This document shows positions 1-9,085 of a DNA stretch of 64,000 nucleotides, piece after piece. The notes below the pieces were generated by a model. It searched no databases, had not been told where the DNA came from, and saw nothing but the letters and a program-made list of their open reading frames with translations. Position 1 is the stretch's first letter, and every line of letters begins with the position of its first letter. The DNA comes from Streptomyces sp. NBC_00078 (GTDB lineage: Bacteria; Actinomycetota; Actinomycetes; Streptomycetales; Streptomycetaceae), in the NCBI RefSeq assembly GCF_026343335.1, contig NZ_JAPELX010000001.1, forward strand, positions 7,688,001 through 7,752,000, read 5' to 3'. The translations under genes and the position numbers were made by a program.

Positions 1-1371
1 GGCGTGCTGCTCGCCGGCGGCGAGGAGAAGCAGGCCGAGTACATCCGGTCGCTGCACCGCGCGGAGGCCGCGGCCGTCGTGCTCGGCCTCGGACGGGCCT
101 TTCCCTCCCCGCCGGACGCGATGCGGCGGGCCGCCGAGCGGTGCGGGCTGCCCATGGTGGTCCTCCACCGGCCCTTCCCCTTCGCGGAGTTGACCGAAGA
201 GGTGCAAGCCCGGCTGGTGCGGCGGAAGTTCGCCGCTGTCAGCCTCTCCGAGTCCGTGCGCACGGCCCTGACCGGGCTCATCACCGCGGGCGCCCCGCTG
301 CAGAGCCTCCTCGACGAGGTCGCCCAGCACAGTGCCTGCCCGGTCGTCGTCACCAACCTCGCCCACCGCGTCCTCGCCACGGCGGGGGAGCGGCCCGCCG
401 TGGACGATGTGCTGCGCGACTGGGAGCGCATCTCCCGGCAGGCCGGGGGCAACGAGGGCGCCGGCTGGATCCGCGCCGAGCTCGGCGGGCGTGGCGAGCG
501 GTGGGGCCAGATCATGCTGTGCGGCTACCGGGGGGACACGGCCACCGGGCGCCTGCTCGCCGACCGGGCCGCCGAGGCCCTCGTCCTGCACCGCATGCTC
601 GGCGGCAACTCGGCCCACACCTGGGAGGAGCAGTCCGCCCAGAGCCTGCTCACCGACCTGGCCAGCGGGGTCGTACCGGCGCGGCAGCTGCTGCCCCGCG
701 CGCGGGCCGCCGGACTGCCCGTCAACCGGCGGACGTTCGTGCCCCTGGTCGTGCGGGCCGGCGAACCGGCCCAACTGGACCGTGTGCTGCGGCTGGTGGG
801 CCTGCCGGGTCTGGTCGCCGAGCTGGCCGACGGCGCCACCGCCGTGCTGCTCAGCCTCGCCCGCGACCAGGACGCCCCCTCGCTCACCGCGCACTTCGCG
901 GCCAGGCTCCGAACCGAGTCCGGGTCGCCGAAGGCCGTCGTGGCCGCCGCCGACCCGCGCATCGCCTGGGACGACGTGCCGGCCGGGCTCCGTGAGGCCC
1001 AGCACGTCGCCGACGCTGTCGCGGATTCCTCGGCCGCCCTCGAACTCCCGGCCGTCGTACGCCTCAAGGACGTACATCTGCGTGGCCTGATCCGGCTGTT
1101 GCGGGACGATCCGCAGGTGCAGTCCTTCGCCGAGCGGGAGCTGGACGGGCTGCTGTGCGCGGCCGACGAGGACCTGCTGTCCGTGCTGCGCACCTACCTC
1201 GCCACCGGTCGCAACAAGTCCCGCACCGCCCAGCTCCACCACGTCTCGCGGCCCGCGCTGTATCGCCGCCTGGAGGCCATACAGGGCCGGCTCGGGGTCG
1301 ACCTCGACGACTTCGAACAAGCAGCCTCGGTCCACATCGCACTCCTCGCGCACGACGCGCAACAGGGCTGA
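1..1371 (+). CDS. PucR-family transcriptional regulator (5' end outside window)
   Basis: The reading frame is already open at base 1, so the N-terminus lies outside the window; about 456 residues are visible. The first ~70 look like the end of the PucR N-terminal purine-catabolism regulatory domain (hydrophobic beta/alpha pattern around VVLGLGRAF and MVVLHRPFPF). The middle resembles the GAF/GGDEF-like CdaR region. The last ~70 residues hold the family's C-terminal helix-turn-helix (TYLATGRNKSRTAQ, then SRPALYRRLEAI). PucR proteins usually control purine, pyrimidine or hydantoin catabolism, and this one lies 188 bp upstream of such an operon on the same strand. Regulating that operon is an inference from position. 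Confidence 0.9.
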   Translation, partial: GVLLAGGEEKQAEYIRSLHRAEAAAVVLGLGRAFPSPPDAMRRAAERCGLPMVVLHRPFPFAELTEEVQARLVRRKFAAVSLSESVRTALTGLITAGAPLQSLLDEVAQHSACPVVVTNLAHRVLATAGERPAVDDVLRDWERISRQAGGNEGAGWIRAELGGRGERWGQIMLCGYRGDTATGRLLADRAAEALVLHRMLGGNSAHTWEEQSAQSLLTDLASGVVPARQLLPRARAAGLPVNRRTFVPLVVRAGEPAQLDRVLRLVGLPGLVAELADGATAVLLSLARDQDAPSLTAHFAARLRTESGSPKAVVAAADPRIAWDDVPAGLREAQHVADAVADSSAALELPAVVRLKDVHLRGLIRLLRDDPQVQSFAERELDGLLCAADEDLLSVLRTYLATGRNKSRTAQLHHVSRPALYRRLEAIQGRLGVDLDDFEQAASVHIALLAHDAQQG

Positions 1372-1411
1372 AACATGCCACGACCTGGGAAAACGGTGGT
1401 GAAACATGCGT

Positions 1412-1494
1412 CTAGGAAAGGGTGACACCGTGGCACGCCCAAGGCCCGTATGCGTGACACCGTGCAACTCAAAGCCCGTTTTCGGACTTCCTAG
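1412..1494. promoter_or_regulatory. Repeat-containing control region before the pyrimidine operon
   Basis: Between the PucR gene and the amidohydrolase, the 11-mer GTGACACCGTG occurs at 1422-1432 and 1454-1464, exactly 32 bp (about three helical turns) apart. The sequence after each copy is also partly alike (AGGCCCGT and AAGCCCGT). A 7-bp inverted pair, CTAGGAA (1412-1418) and TTCCTAG (1488-1494), encloses both copies. Same-face direct repeats upstream of a catabolic operon suggest an activator or repressor site, probably for the adjacent PucR protein. Binding is inferred. Confidence 0.45.
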
Positions 1495-1559
1495 TCTTCT
1501 GGGGCGGACGACGGCACCGCCGACGCCCGCCCCAGCACACCGAGCGACCGGAGGTCCCG

Positions 1560-2402
1560 ATGAGCCGAGTGATTCGTGCCGCCCTCTTCCAGACCGCGTG
1601 GACGGGCGACAAGGAGTCGATGATCCAGGTGCACGAGCAGGCGGCCCGCGACGCGGCCGCGCAGGGTGCTCAGGTCCTGTGCTTCCAGGAGCTGTTCTAC
1701 GGGCCCTACTTCTGCCAGGTCCAGGACAAGGCGTTCTACGAGTACGCCGAGCAGATCCCGGACGGCCCGATCGTCAAGCGCTTCCAGGCGCTGGCCAAGG
1801 AACTGGGCATCGTCCTGATCCTGCCGATGTACGAGGAGGAGCAGCCCGGCGTCCTCTACAACACTGCCGCCGTGATCGACGCGGACGGCTCGTACCTCGG
1901 CAAGTACCGCAAGCACCACATCCCCCAAGTGCCCGGATTCTGGGAGAAGTTCTACTTCCGCCCGGGCAACGCCGGCTGGCCCGTCTTCGACACGGCCGTC
2001 GGCAGGATCGGCGTCTACATCTGCTACGACCGCCACTTCCCGGAAGGCTGGCGGGCGTTGGGGCTGGAGGGCGCCGAGATCGTCTTCAACCCGTCCGCCA
2101 CGTCCAGGGGTCTGTCCGGCTACCTCTGGCAGCTGGAGCAGCCCGCGGCGGCCGTCGCCAACGAGTACTTCGTCGGTGCGATCAACCGGGTCGGGGTCGA
2201 GGAGCTGGGCGACAACGACTTCTACGGGACCTCGTACTTCGTGGACCCGGAGGCCCAGTTCGTGGGCGAGGTCGCCAGCGACAAGGAGACCGAACTCGTC
2301 GTCCGCGACCTGGACCTGGCCAAGCTGCGGGAGGTCCGCGACCGCTGGCAGTTCTTCCGCGACCGCCGTCCCGACGCGTACTCCCCGCTGACCGCACCCT
2401 GA
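1560..2402 (+). CDS. Nitrilase-superfamily N-carbamoyl amidohydrolase (beta-ureidopropionase-like)
   Basis: A 280-residue carbon-nitrogen hydrolase with the complete catalytic triad: Glu44 (in FQELFYGP), Lys118 (in KYRKHHIP) and Cys155 (in YICYDRHFP). A second conserved Glu lies between them, as is usual in the family. Members next to a dihydropyrimidinase hydrolyse N-carbamoyl-beta-alanine, or related N-carbamoyl amino acids, to the free amine, CO2 and ammonia. The ATG follows a GGAGG-type site (ACCGGAGGTCCCG). It is the first gene of an operon continuing 31 bp downstream with dihydropyrimidinase. N-carbamoylputrescine amidase has a similar sequence and cannot be excluded from the protein alone; the operon favours the pyrimidine/hydantoin role. 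Confidence 0.88.
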   Translation: MSRVIRAALFQTAWTGDKESMIQVHEQAARDAAAQGAQVLCFQELFYGPYFCQVQDKAFYEYAEQIPDGPIVKRFQALAKELGIVLILPMYEEEQPGVLYNTAAVIDADGSYLGKYRKHHIPQVPGFWEKFYFRPGNAGWPVFDTAVGRIGVYICYDRHFPEGWRALGLEGAEIVFNPSATSRGLSGYLWQLEQPAAAVANEYFVGAINRVGVEELGDNDFYGTSYFVDPEAQFVGEVASDKETELVVRDLDLAKLREVRDRWQFFRDRRPDAYSPLTAP

Positions 2403-2433
2403 CCACACCACTCACCCCGGCAGGAGAGGGACC

Positions 2434-3837
2434 ATGAGCAGCCGTACCGTCATCCGCGGTGGCCTCGTCATCACCGCGTCCGACGAGATCCACGCCGACG
2501 TGCTGATCGAGGACGGCCGCGTCGCCGCCCTCGCCGCCTCCGGCACGCCCGCAGCCGAGACGTTCAGCGCCGAGCGGGTCGTGGACGCCACCGGGAAGTA
2601 CGTCATCCCCGGTGGTGTCGACGCCCACACCCACATGGAGCTGCCGTTCGGCGGCACCTTCGCCTCCGACACGTTCGAGACCGGCACCCGGGCGGCCGCC
2701 TGGGGCGGTACGACGACGATCGTCGACTTCGCGGTGCAGAGCGTCGGCCGCTCACTGCGCGAGGGCCTCGACGCCTGGCACGCCAAGGCGGAGGGCAACT
2801 GCGCGATCGACTACGGCTTCCACATGATCGTCTCGGATGTGAACCAGGAGACGCTCAAGGAGATGGACCTGCTGGTCGAGGAAGGCGTGACCAGCTTCAA
2901 GCAGTTCATGGCCTACCCGGGCGTCTTCTACTCCGACGACGGCCAGATCCTGCGCGCCATGCAGCGCTCCGCCGAGAACGGCGGGCTGATCATGATGCAC
3001 GCCGAGAACGGCATCGCGATCGACGTACTGGTGGAGCAGGCGCTGGCGCGCGGGGAGACCGATCCGCGCTACCACGGTGAGGTCCGCAAGGCCCTGCTGG
3101 AGGCCGAGGCCACCCACCGCGCCATCAAGCTCGCACAGGTGGCGGGCGCCCCGCTCTACGTCGTGCACGTCTCGGCCATGGAGGCGGTCGCCGAGCTGGC
3201 ACGCGCGCGCGACGAGGGCCTGCCCGTCTTCGGCGAGACCTGCCCGCAGTACCTGTTCCTGTCCACCGACAACCTCGCCGAACCGGAATTCGAGGGCTCG
3301 AAGTACGTGTGCAGCACGCCGCTTCGCCCCAAGGAGCACCAGGCCAAGCTGTGGCAGGGGCTCAGGACGAACGATCTCCAGGTCGTCTCCACCGACCACT
3401 GCCCCTTCTGTTTCGTGGGCCAGAAGGAACTGGGGCGAGGGGACTTCTCGAAGATCCCCAACGGCCTGCCGGGCGTCGAGAACCGTATGGACCTGCTCCA
3501 CCAGGCCGTCGTCGACGGACACATCTCGCGCCGTCGCTGGATCGAGATCGCCTGCGCAGCCCCGGCCCGGATGTTCGGCATGTACCCGAAGAAGGGCACC
3601 ATCGCCCCGGGCGCCGACGCCGACATCGTCATCTACGACCCGAACGCCGAGCAGGTCATGTCCGTCGAGACGCACCACATGAACGTCGACTACTCGGCCT
3701 ACGAGGGCAAACGCACCACCGGCCGGGTCGAGACGGTCCTCTCGCGCGGCGAAGTCGTCATCAACGAGCGGGAGTACACCGGACACGCCGGCCACGGCGT
3801 ATACACCCCGCGCTCCACCTGTCAGTACCTCAACTAG
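2434..3837 (+). CDS. hydA: Dihydropyrimidinase / D-hydantoinase
   Basis: A 467-residue cyclic amidohydrolase that opens dihydrouracil, dihydrothymine or 5-substituted hydantoins to N-carbamoyl amino acids. The binuclear metal site is visible: His65 and His67 in GVDAHTHME, the carboxylated bridging Lys156 in SFKQFMAYPG, His189 in MMHAENG, a further His in VVHVSAM, and Asp in STDHCPF. Length is normal for the family. A GGAGAGGGACC ribosome binding site precedes the ATG. The N-carbamoyl product would be the substrate of the preceding amidohydrolase, so the two genes form consecutive steps. The true physiological substrate (pyrimidine or hydantoin) is not shown by the sequence. Confidence 0.93.
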   Translation: MSSRTVIRGGLVITASDEIHADVLIEDGRVAALAASGTPAAETFSAERVVDATGKYVIPGGVDAHTHMELPFGGTFASDTFETGTRAAAWGGTTTIVDFAVQSVGRSLREGLDAWHAKAEGNCAIDYGFHMIVSDVNQETLKEMDLLVEEGVTSFKQFMAYPGVFYSDDGQILRAMQRSAENGGLIMMHAENGIAIDVLVEQALARGETDPRYHGEVRKALLEAEATHRAIKLAQVAGAPLYVVHVSAMEAVAELARARDEGLPVFGETCPQYLFLSTDNLAEPEFEGSKYVCSTPLRPKEHQAKLWQGLRTNDLQVVSTDHCPFCFVGQKELGRGDFSKIPNGLPGVENRMDLLHQAVVDGHISRRRWIEIACAAPARMFGMYPKKGTIAPGADADIVIYDPNAEQVMSVETHHMNVDYSAYEGKRTTGRVETVLSRGEVVINEREYTGHAGHGVYTPRSTCQYLN

Positions 3838-3848
3838 GAGTGGCGCCC

Positions 3849-4871
3849 ATGGACTTCGGACTCGTCCTGCAGACCGACCCGCCGGCCTCGAAGGTCGTCA
3901 GCCTGATGAAGCGGGCCGAGCGCAACGGCTTCACGCACGGCTGGACCTTCGACTCCGCCGTGCTCTGGCAGGAGCCGTTCGTGATCTACAGTCAGATCCT
4001 GTCGAACACCACGAAGTTGACGGTCGGCCCGATGGTCACCAACCCGGGCACCCGCACCTGGGAGGTCACCGCCTCCACCTTCGCCACCCTGAACGACATG
4101 TTCGGCAACCGCACCGTCTGCGGCATCGGCCGCGGCGACTCCGCGATGCGTGTCGCCGGCCGCAAGCCCAACACGCTGGCCCGCATCAGCGACGCGATGA
4201 GGGTGATCCGCGCCCTCGGTCGCGGCGAGGAGGCCGACCTCGGCGGCGGTACCGTCGTCAGGTTCCCGTGGATCAAGCAGGGCGCCGAACTCCCCGTATG
4301 GATGGCGGCGTACGGCCCGAAGGCCCTGAAGATGACGGGCGAGGAGGCCGACGGCTTCATCCTCCAGTTGTCCGACCTCTACCTCACCGAGTACATGGTC
4401 AAGGCGGTCAAGGAGGCGGCCGTCGCCGCCGGACGCAACCCCGACGACGTCAGGATCTGCGTCGCCGCCCCCGCCTACGTCACCGAGGACGACTCGCCCG
4501 AGGCACTGGCGCACGCCCGTGACCAGTGCCGCTGGTTCGGCGGCATGGTCGGCAACCACGTCGCCGACCTCGTCTCCAAGTACGGCGAGCACTCCGCCCA
4601 GGTCCCCGAGGAACTCACCGACTACATCAAGGCCCGCGAGGGGTACGACTACTCGCACCACGGGCGGGCGGACAACCCCGACACCCAGTTCGTGCCCGAC
4701 GAGATCGTCGACCGGTTCTGCGTCATCGGGCCTGTCGAGAAGCACGTGGAGAAGCTGAACGCGCTGCGCGAGCTGGGCGTCGACCAGTTCGCCGTGTACG
4801 ACATGCACGACGCGCAGGAGGCCGTGATCGACGCGTACGGCGCGAAGGTCATCCCCGCGGTCAACTCCTGA
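3849..4871 (+). CDS. LLM-class F420-dependent oxidoreductase (hydantoinase-linked family)
   Basis: A 340-residue luciferase-like flavin/F420 oxidoreductase. It starts at the ATG giving MDFGLVLQTDPPASK, eleven bases after the dihydropyrimidinase stop, with AGGAGTGGCGCC as ribosome binding site. The TIM-barrel hallmarks of the class are visible, including VGPMVTNPGTRTWEVTAS and CGIGRGDSA near residues 58-100. Its resemblance is to the LLM subfamily usually found beside hydantoinase genes (I believe TIGR03842). A plausible job is a redox step on the pyrimidine or hydantoin ring, but the reaction has not been established as far as I know. The gene continues the operon. Confidence 0.85.
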   Translation: MDFGLVLQTDPPASKVVSLMKRAERNGFTHGWTFDSAVLWQEPFVIYSQILSNTTKLTVGPMVTNPGTRTWEVTASTFATLNDMFGNRTVCGIGRGDSAMRVAGRKPNTLARISDAMRVIRALGRGEEADLGGGTVVRFPWIKQGAELPVWMAAYGPKALKMTGEEADGFILQLSDLYLTEYMVKAVKEAAVAAGRNPDDVRICVAAPAYVTEDDSPEALAHARDQCRWFGGMVGNHVADLVSKYGEHSAQVPEELTDYIKAREGYDYSHHGRADNPDTQFVPDEIVDRFCVIGPVEKHVEKLNALRELGVDQFAVYDMHDAQEAVIDAYGAKVIPAVNS

Positions 4872-4918
4872 CCCGCACCGCTCAGTTCACTCCCCACCCC
4901 CCACTCCAGTTCTCCCCT

Positions 4919-4936
4919 CCCCTCCCCGGGGAGGGG
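4919..4936. repeat. 18-bp perfect palindrome between oxidoreductase and permease genes
   Basis: Nine C/T bases are followed directly by their exact complement (CCCCTCCCC then GGGGAGGGG) in a strongly pyrimidine-rich 118-bp gap. It could form a cruciform or RNA hairpin that attenuates transcription into the permease gene. There is no U-tract, so termination is uncertain. Confidence 0.5.
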
Positions 4937-4989
4937 CCGGAGACCCCGCACGGCCTTTCCGGACCCACCCTTCATTGATTGGCCTGCCC

Positions 4990-6516
4990 ATGACCGACAC
5001 CGCTCCCACGGCCATACCGCCGACAGCCCAAGTCACCCTCGCCGACGGACGCGTGGAGATCGCGCCGGGGTCCCCGCTGCCCAGCGGCCCGTACGCCAAC
5101 GAGGACCTGCTACCGGTCCCCGTCGAGAAGCGCACCTGGACCACGTACAACTTCTCCGCACTCTGGGTCGGCATGGCCCACAACACGGCTTCCTGGACGC
5201 TCGCCTCCGGTCTGATCGCCGTCGGCATGGACTGGAAGCAGGCGGTGTTCACCATCGGCCTGGCCAATGTGATCGTGCTGGTCCCGATGCTGCTCACCGG
5301 GCACGCGGGACCGAAGTACGGCATCCCCTTCCCGGTCTTCGCCCGCGCCTCCTTCGGCATCCGGGGCGCCAACCTTCCCGCTGTCGTACGGGCGTTGGTG
5401 GCGTGCGGCTGGTTCGGCATCCAGACGTGGATCGGCGGTGAGGCGATCTACTTCCTGGCCGGCAAGCTCATCGGCGACAGCTGGGCCAACGCCTCGCACG
5501 TGGGCGGATACGCCTGGACGATGTGGCTGTCGTTCGCGATCTTCTGGGTGATCCAGGTCGCCATCATCTACCGGGGCATGGAGACGATCCGCCGCTTCGA
5601 GAACTGGGCGGCGCCCTTCGTCATCGTCGGTGCCGTCGTGATGCTGATCTGGATGAGCAACAAGGCCGGCGGCTTCGGTCCGCTGCTCGACCAGCCTTCC
5701 AAGCTCGGCTGGGGCGGCGCCTTCTGGAAGCTGTTCTGGCCCTCCCTCATGGGCATGATCGGCTTCTGGTCGACGCTGTCGCTGAACATCCCGGACTTCA
5801 CCCGGTACGGGAAGTCGCAGAAGGCACAGACCTGGGGGCAGGCGCTCGGTCTTCCCACCACGATGACCCTCTTCGCGCTGCTCTCCGTGCTCGTCACCTC
5901 CGGTTCGCAGGCCGTGTACGGCGAGACGGTCTGGGACCCGGTACAGCTCGCCGCCAAGACGGACAACGTCTTCGGGCTGCTGTTCGCACTGGTGACCGTG
6001 CTGGTCGCGACCCTGTCCGTGAACATCGCGGCCAACCTGGTCTCGCCGGCCTTCGACTTCTCCAACGTCGCGCCGCGGAAGGTCAGTTTCCGCGCCGGAG
6101 CCCTCGTCACCTGCGTCCTCGGTGTGCTGATCTTCCCGTGGAAGCTGTACTCCGACCCGCAGGGCTACATCTTCACCTGGCTCGGACTGGTCGGCGGTCT
6201 GCTGGGCACGGTCGCCGGCATCCTCATCGCGGACTACTGGATCCTGCGCCGCGGCAAGCTGGACCTCGTCGACCTGTACCGTGCGGGCGGCCGCTACTGG
6301 TACGAGGGCGGCTGGAACTGGCGGGCGGTCGTCGCCTTCGTGGCCGGCGGCGTCCTGGCCGTCGGCGGCGCCACCTTCAAGCCGCTGGTCGACGGACGGC
6401 CGATCCCGGCGCTGAAGCCGCTCGCCGACTACGGCTGGGCGGTCGGCCTCGGCACCTCGATGGTGCTGTACCTGGTGCTGATGCTGCTGCGCGGCAAGGA
6501 CCGTATCGACGCCTGA
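4990..6516 (+). CDS. NCS1-family nucleobase/hydantoin:cation symporter
   Basis: A 508-residue membrane protein with about 12 hydrophobic segments. The NCS1 N-terminal signature is present (NEDLLPVPVEKRTW, then NFSALWVGMAHNTASW in TM1), as is the TM3 region PKYGIPFPVFARASFG. NCS1 transporters (Mhp1 hydantoin, CodB cytosine, FurD uracil) import nucleobases or related rings with Na+ or H+. I chose the ATG giving MTDTAPTA; an in-frame TTG lies 15 bp upstream and neither has a strong ribosome binding site. Its position at the end of the operon makes it the likely uptake system for the ring substrate of the dihydropyrimidinase. Confidence 0.9.
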   Translation: MTDTAPTAIPPTAQVTLADGRVEIAPGSPLPSGPYANEDLLPVPVEKRTWTTYNFSALWVGMAHNTASWTLASGLIAVGMDWKQAVFTIGLANVIVLVPMLLTGHAGPKYGIPFPVFARASFGIRGANLPAVVRALVACGWFGIQTWIGGEAIYFLAGKLIGDSWANASHVGGYAWTMWLSFAIFWVIQVAIIYRGMETIRRFENWAAPFVIVGAVVMLIWMSNKAGGFGPLLDQPSKLGWGGAFWKLFWPSLMGMIGFWSTLSLNIPDFTRYGKSQKAQTWGQALGLPTTMTLFALLSVLVTSGSQAVYGETVWDPVQLAAKTDNVFGLLFALVTVLVATLSVNIAANLVSPAFDFSNVAPRKVSFRAGALVTCVLGVLIFPWKLYSDPQGYIFTWLGLVGGLLGTVAGILIADYWILRRGKLDLVDLYRAGGRYWYEGGWNWRAVVAFVAGGVLAVGGATFKPLVDGRPIPALKPLADYGWAVGLGTSMVLYLVLMLLRGKDRIDA

Positions 6517-6544
6517 GCGGATCCTGGCAGGGCTGGGAGGACGG

Positions 6545-7210
6545 TCAGCTCTTCTGGCCGTCCTCCAAGGCCGCCACCGCTTCCTTCGCGGCCTTGATGG
6601 CGCCCTTGTTGATCTCGTCCGTGCCGGGCGCCTTCTTCGACTCGAAGTCGCTGCCGTTGTAGGTGATGACCACCAGCACATTGGACGCCTGGGCGATCAC
6701 CACGCCCTCGCGCGTCTGCTGCTTGTCCTCGGTGGTGAGATTCACGACCGAGTAGGCCGCGTCACCCAGTCCGGGAACGACCCCTCCGCCACTCTTGTCC
6801 GTAATCCGATCCTTGTACGACTTCTGTGCCGCTGTGTCCGAGTTCATCACTTCGTAGGACACGTCGAGCCAGCGGTAGTCGTAGCCCTTGAGCGCGTTCC
6901 AGGAGCAGGTGCGGCGGAGTTTCGCGTCCGTCGACCTGATCTCCTTGCCCGCCGTCTTGGCGCCCGGAACCAGCGAGTTGAGCGTCTTCACGGCGATGCT
7001 GCCGCACGGCGCGGGGGCGGCGGCGTACGACTTGGACTCCGCGGCCGTCGACGGGGCGGTGGCCGACTGCGTGCCGGTCTTCGGCGCCTCCTTGTGCCCG
7101 GCATCCGATGTCGCCGCCGGACCGGACGACAATGCCCAGCCGGCCGCGGCCAGCACGATGACCGGGGACAGACGAGCGGTCAGAGCGAGCGGCAGAGGAA
7201 AATCGCGCAC
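6545..7210 (-). CDS. Secreted DUF3558-like protein
   Basis: A 221-residue protein with an N-terminal hydrophobic segment (LSPVIVLAAAGWALSS), a Ser/Thr/Ala-rich linker and a compact domain. That domain opens with CGSIAVKTLNSLVPG, carries a second Cys in RRTCSWN, and ends with a repeated beta/alpha pattern (GLGDAAYSVV, NVLVVITYNG). The layout matches actinobacterial DUF3558 lipoproteins, but no lipobox Cys follows the signal, so it is probably secreted or held by an uncleaved helix. It is convergent with the permease gene (28-bp gap) and divergent from the sigma factor gene. Function unknown. Confidence 0.7.
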   Translation of the reverse strand: MRDFPLPLALTARLSPVIVLAAAGWALSSGPAATSDAGHKEAPKTGTQSATAPSTAAESKSYAAAPAPCGSIAVKTLNSLVPGAKTAGKEIRSTDAKLRRTCSWNALKGYDYRWLDVSYEVMNSDTAAQKSYKDRITDKSGGGVVPGLGDAAYSVVNLTTEDKQQTREGVVIAQASNVLVVITYNGSDFESKKAPGTDEINKGAIKAAKEAVAALEDGQKS

Positions 7211-7493
7211 GGCACACTTTTCGGTGGGGGACGGTGTGCGGAGGGGGTCCGCACTGCGGACGGGGCGCCAGTCTCACATGAGTCCCCGTGAGACGGAAGT
7301 GTCAACTCGCTCCGTGCCCGCACGGTTACCGGACACGAACCCGACCGCGTCCCGGCCCCCTACCGTCCTCACGGTGACCGGCTCGGTCTCGAGCCTTCCC
7401 AGCCCTCCGGGCCACGGCATTGGCGAGCGGGACTGCCCAGGCATCGCCGAGTTTCTGGAGCGGGTGAGGCGGCCGGTGCGCCAAGATGAGCCC

Positions 7494-8432
7494 GTGGATT
7501 TGGAGCCGTACCGCGGTGAGCTGGTGGCGTACTGCTACAGGATGCTGGGCTCGTACCACGAGGCCGAGGACCTGGTGCAGGAGACGATGCTGCGCGCCTG
7601 GAAGGCCCGGGACCGGTACGACCGCACGCGCGCCTCCGTGCGGACCTGGCTGTACCGGATCGCGACCAACGCCTGCCTGACCGCGTTGGAAGGGCGGGCG
7701 CGGCGCCCGTTGCCGTCCGGGCTGGGCGCACCGAGCGACGATCCAGGGGAGCCGCTCACCCCGGTTCTGGACATTTCCTGGCTGCAGCCGTTCCCCGACG
7801 CGCGGTTCGATGTGGAGGTACGGGCCGACATGCGGCTGGCGCTGGTGGCGGCGATGCAGGTTCTGCCGCCGCGGCAGCGTGCCGTGCTGGTGCTGCGGGA
7901 GGTACTCGAGTTCACCGCTGCCGAGGTGGCCGGGCAGCTGGGTACCACGACCGCGGCGGTCAACAGCGCGCTCCAGCGGGCTCGTGCCGGCCTCGCGGAG
8001 GCGGGCGGCATGGAGGAGGTCGCGGAGCCGGACGATCCCGAGGCACGGGCAGTGCTTCAGCTATATGTGCGGGCGTTCGAGGCGGCGGACGTCCCCGCGC
8101 TCGTGCGACTCCTCACGGATGAGGCGATCCTGGAGATGCCGCCGGTTCCGCTGTGGTTCCGGGGCAGCCGTGACTACGGCCTGTTCATGGAGCGGGTGTT
8201 CGCGATGCGCGGGACGGGCTGGCGCATGAGGCACCTGACAGCCAACGGGCAGCCCGCGCTCGCGGCGTACGCGCCGGAGCCCGGCGGCGGGCATCGGCTG
8301 CACACGCTGCAGGTCTTCACGGTCACCGGCGGCCGAATCGCGCACAACGTGGTCTTCGCCGATCCGCACGTCTTCGAGGCGTTCGAACTGCCCCGGCAGA
8401 TTTCCTCCGACGAGCTTCGCCGGCCGCGATGA
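7494..8432 (+). CDS. ECF sigma factor with C-terminal SnoaL-like domain
   Basis: About 312 residues from the GTG giving VDLEPYRGELVAYCYRML; upstream in-frame starts lack spacing to a ribosome binding site, so this start is the best fit but not certain. Region 2 covers residues ~5-65 (EAEDLVQETMLRAWKA, TWLYRIATNACL). Region 4 covers ~125-175 (LPPRQRAVLVLREVL, then a helix-turn-helix with TTTAAVNSALQRAR). Residues ~190-305 form a SnoaL/NTF2-like fold, as in SigG/SigJ-type ECF factors, where this domain takes part in regulating the sigma factor. I see no anti-sigma gene beside it, which fits this group. The reductase gene 56 bp downstream may be a target or operon partner. Confidence 0.85.
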   Translation: MDLEPYRGELVAYCYRMLGSYHEAEDLVQETMLRAWKARDRYDRTRASVRTWLYRIATNACLTALEGRARRPLPSGLGAPSDDPGEPLTPVLDISWLQPFPDARFDVEVRADMRLALVAAMQVLPPRQRAVLVLREVLEFTAAEVAGQLGTTTAAVNSALQRARAGLAEAGGMEEVAEPDDPEARAVLQLYVRAFEAADVPALVRLLTDEAILEMPPVPLWFRGSRDYGLFMERVFAMRGTGWRMRHLTANGQPALAAYAPEPGGGHRLHTLQVFTVTGGRIAHNVVFADPHVFEAFELPRQISSDELRRPR

Positions 8433-8488
8433 GTGGAGCCGGTGCCGCCGGTACGTACCGGTGAGCATCGATCGAGGGGATACCCACC

Positions 8489-9085
8489 ATGAGCGTCATC
8501 GTCATCGAGTTCGTCACCCTGGACGGAATCGTGTCCGACCCGGACGGCTCCGGAGGAACGCCGGCCGGCGGCTGGGCGTTCCGGCATGGCCCCGAGGCGG
8601 TCGCCGGGGACAAGTTCCGGCTCGGCAGCACGCTGGACGACGGGGTCATGCTGCTGGGACGTACGACGTGGCAGTTGTTCTCGCGCATCTGGCCCGGACG
8701 AGACGACCCGTTCGCTACGCGGATGAACGCCGCGCCGAAGCTGGTCGCCTCCCGTTCGTTGACCGACGTCTCGGCGTGGGCGAACTCCCGGGTCATCGAC
8801 GGCGACCTCGTCGACATCGTCAAGCGCGAGGAACGCGAGGTGATCGTCACCGGCAGCTTGAGCGTCGTACGCACACTGATGGCCGAGGAACTCATCGATG
8901 AGTACCGGCTGTTGACCATCCCCACGGTCCTCGGCACCGGCCAACGGCTCTTCCCCGACGGCGTCCCGCACACCGACCTGGAGTGCCTGTCGGCCGAGCG
9001 GGCCGGCGCCGCCGTCCTCGTGCAGTACCGGAGGGCGGTGGCGACGCCTGCTGCCGGGGCTGCGCCGGTACACGGCCGGCCATGA
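8489..9085 (+). CDS. Dihydrofolate reductase-family (RibD C-terminal-like) protein
   Basis: A 198-residue protein of the RibD-C/YwjB type. It begins MSVIVIEFVTLDGIV and shows the family landmarks GGVLLGR-like (GVMLLGRTTWQLF), NAAPKLVASRSL and VTGSLSVVRTLM. It ends in the substrate-side motif IDEYRLLTIPTVLGTGQRLF. These proteins bind NADPH and are annotated as deaminase/reductases, but the physiological substrate is usually unknown. It follows the ECF sigma gene on the same strand, an arrangement common in actinobacteria. Confidence 0.85.
   Translation: MSVIVIEFVTLDGIVSDPDGSGGTPAGGWAFRHGPEAVAGDKFRLGSTLDDGVMLLGRTTWQLFSRIWPGRDDPFATRMNAAPKLVASRSLTDVSAWANSRVIDGDLVDIVKREEREVIVTGSLSVVRTLMAEELIDEYRLLTIPTVLGTGQRLFPDGVPHTDLECLSAERAGAAVLVQYRRAVATPAAGAAPVHGRP

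Noticed and set aside
6888..7493. Long N-terminal extension of the ECF sigma factor.
   Set aside because: It overlaps the divergent DUF3558 gene and encodes low-complexity sequence; sigma region 2 begins just after the GTG at 7494.
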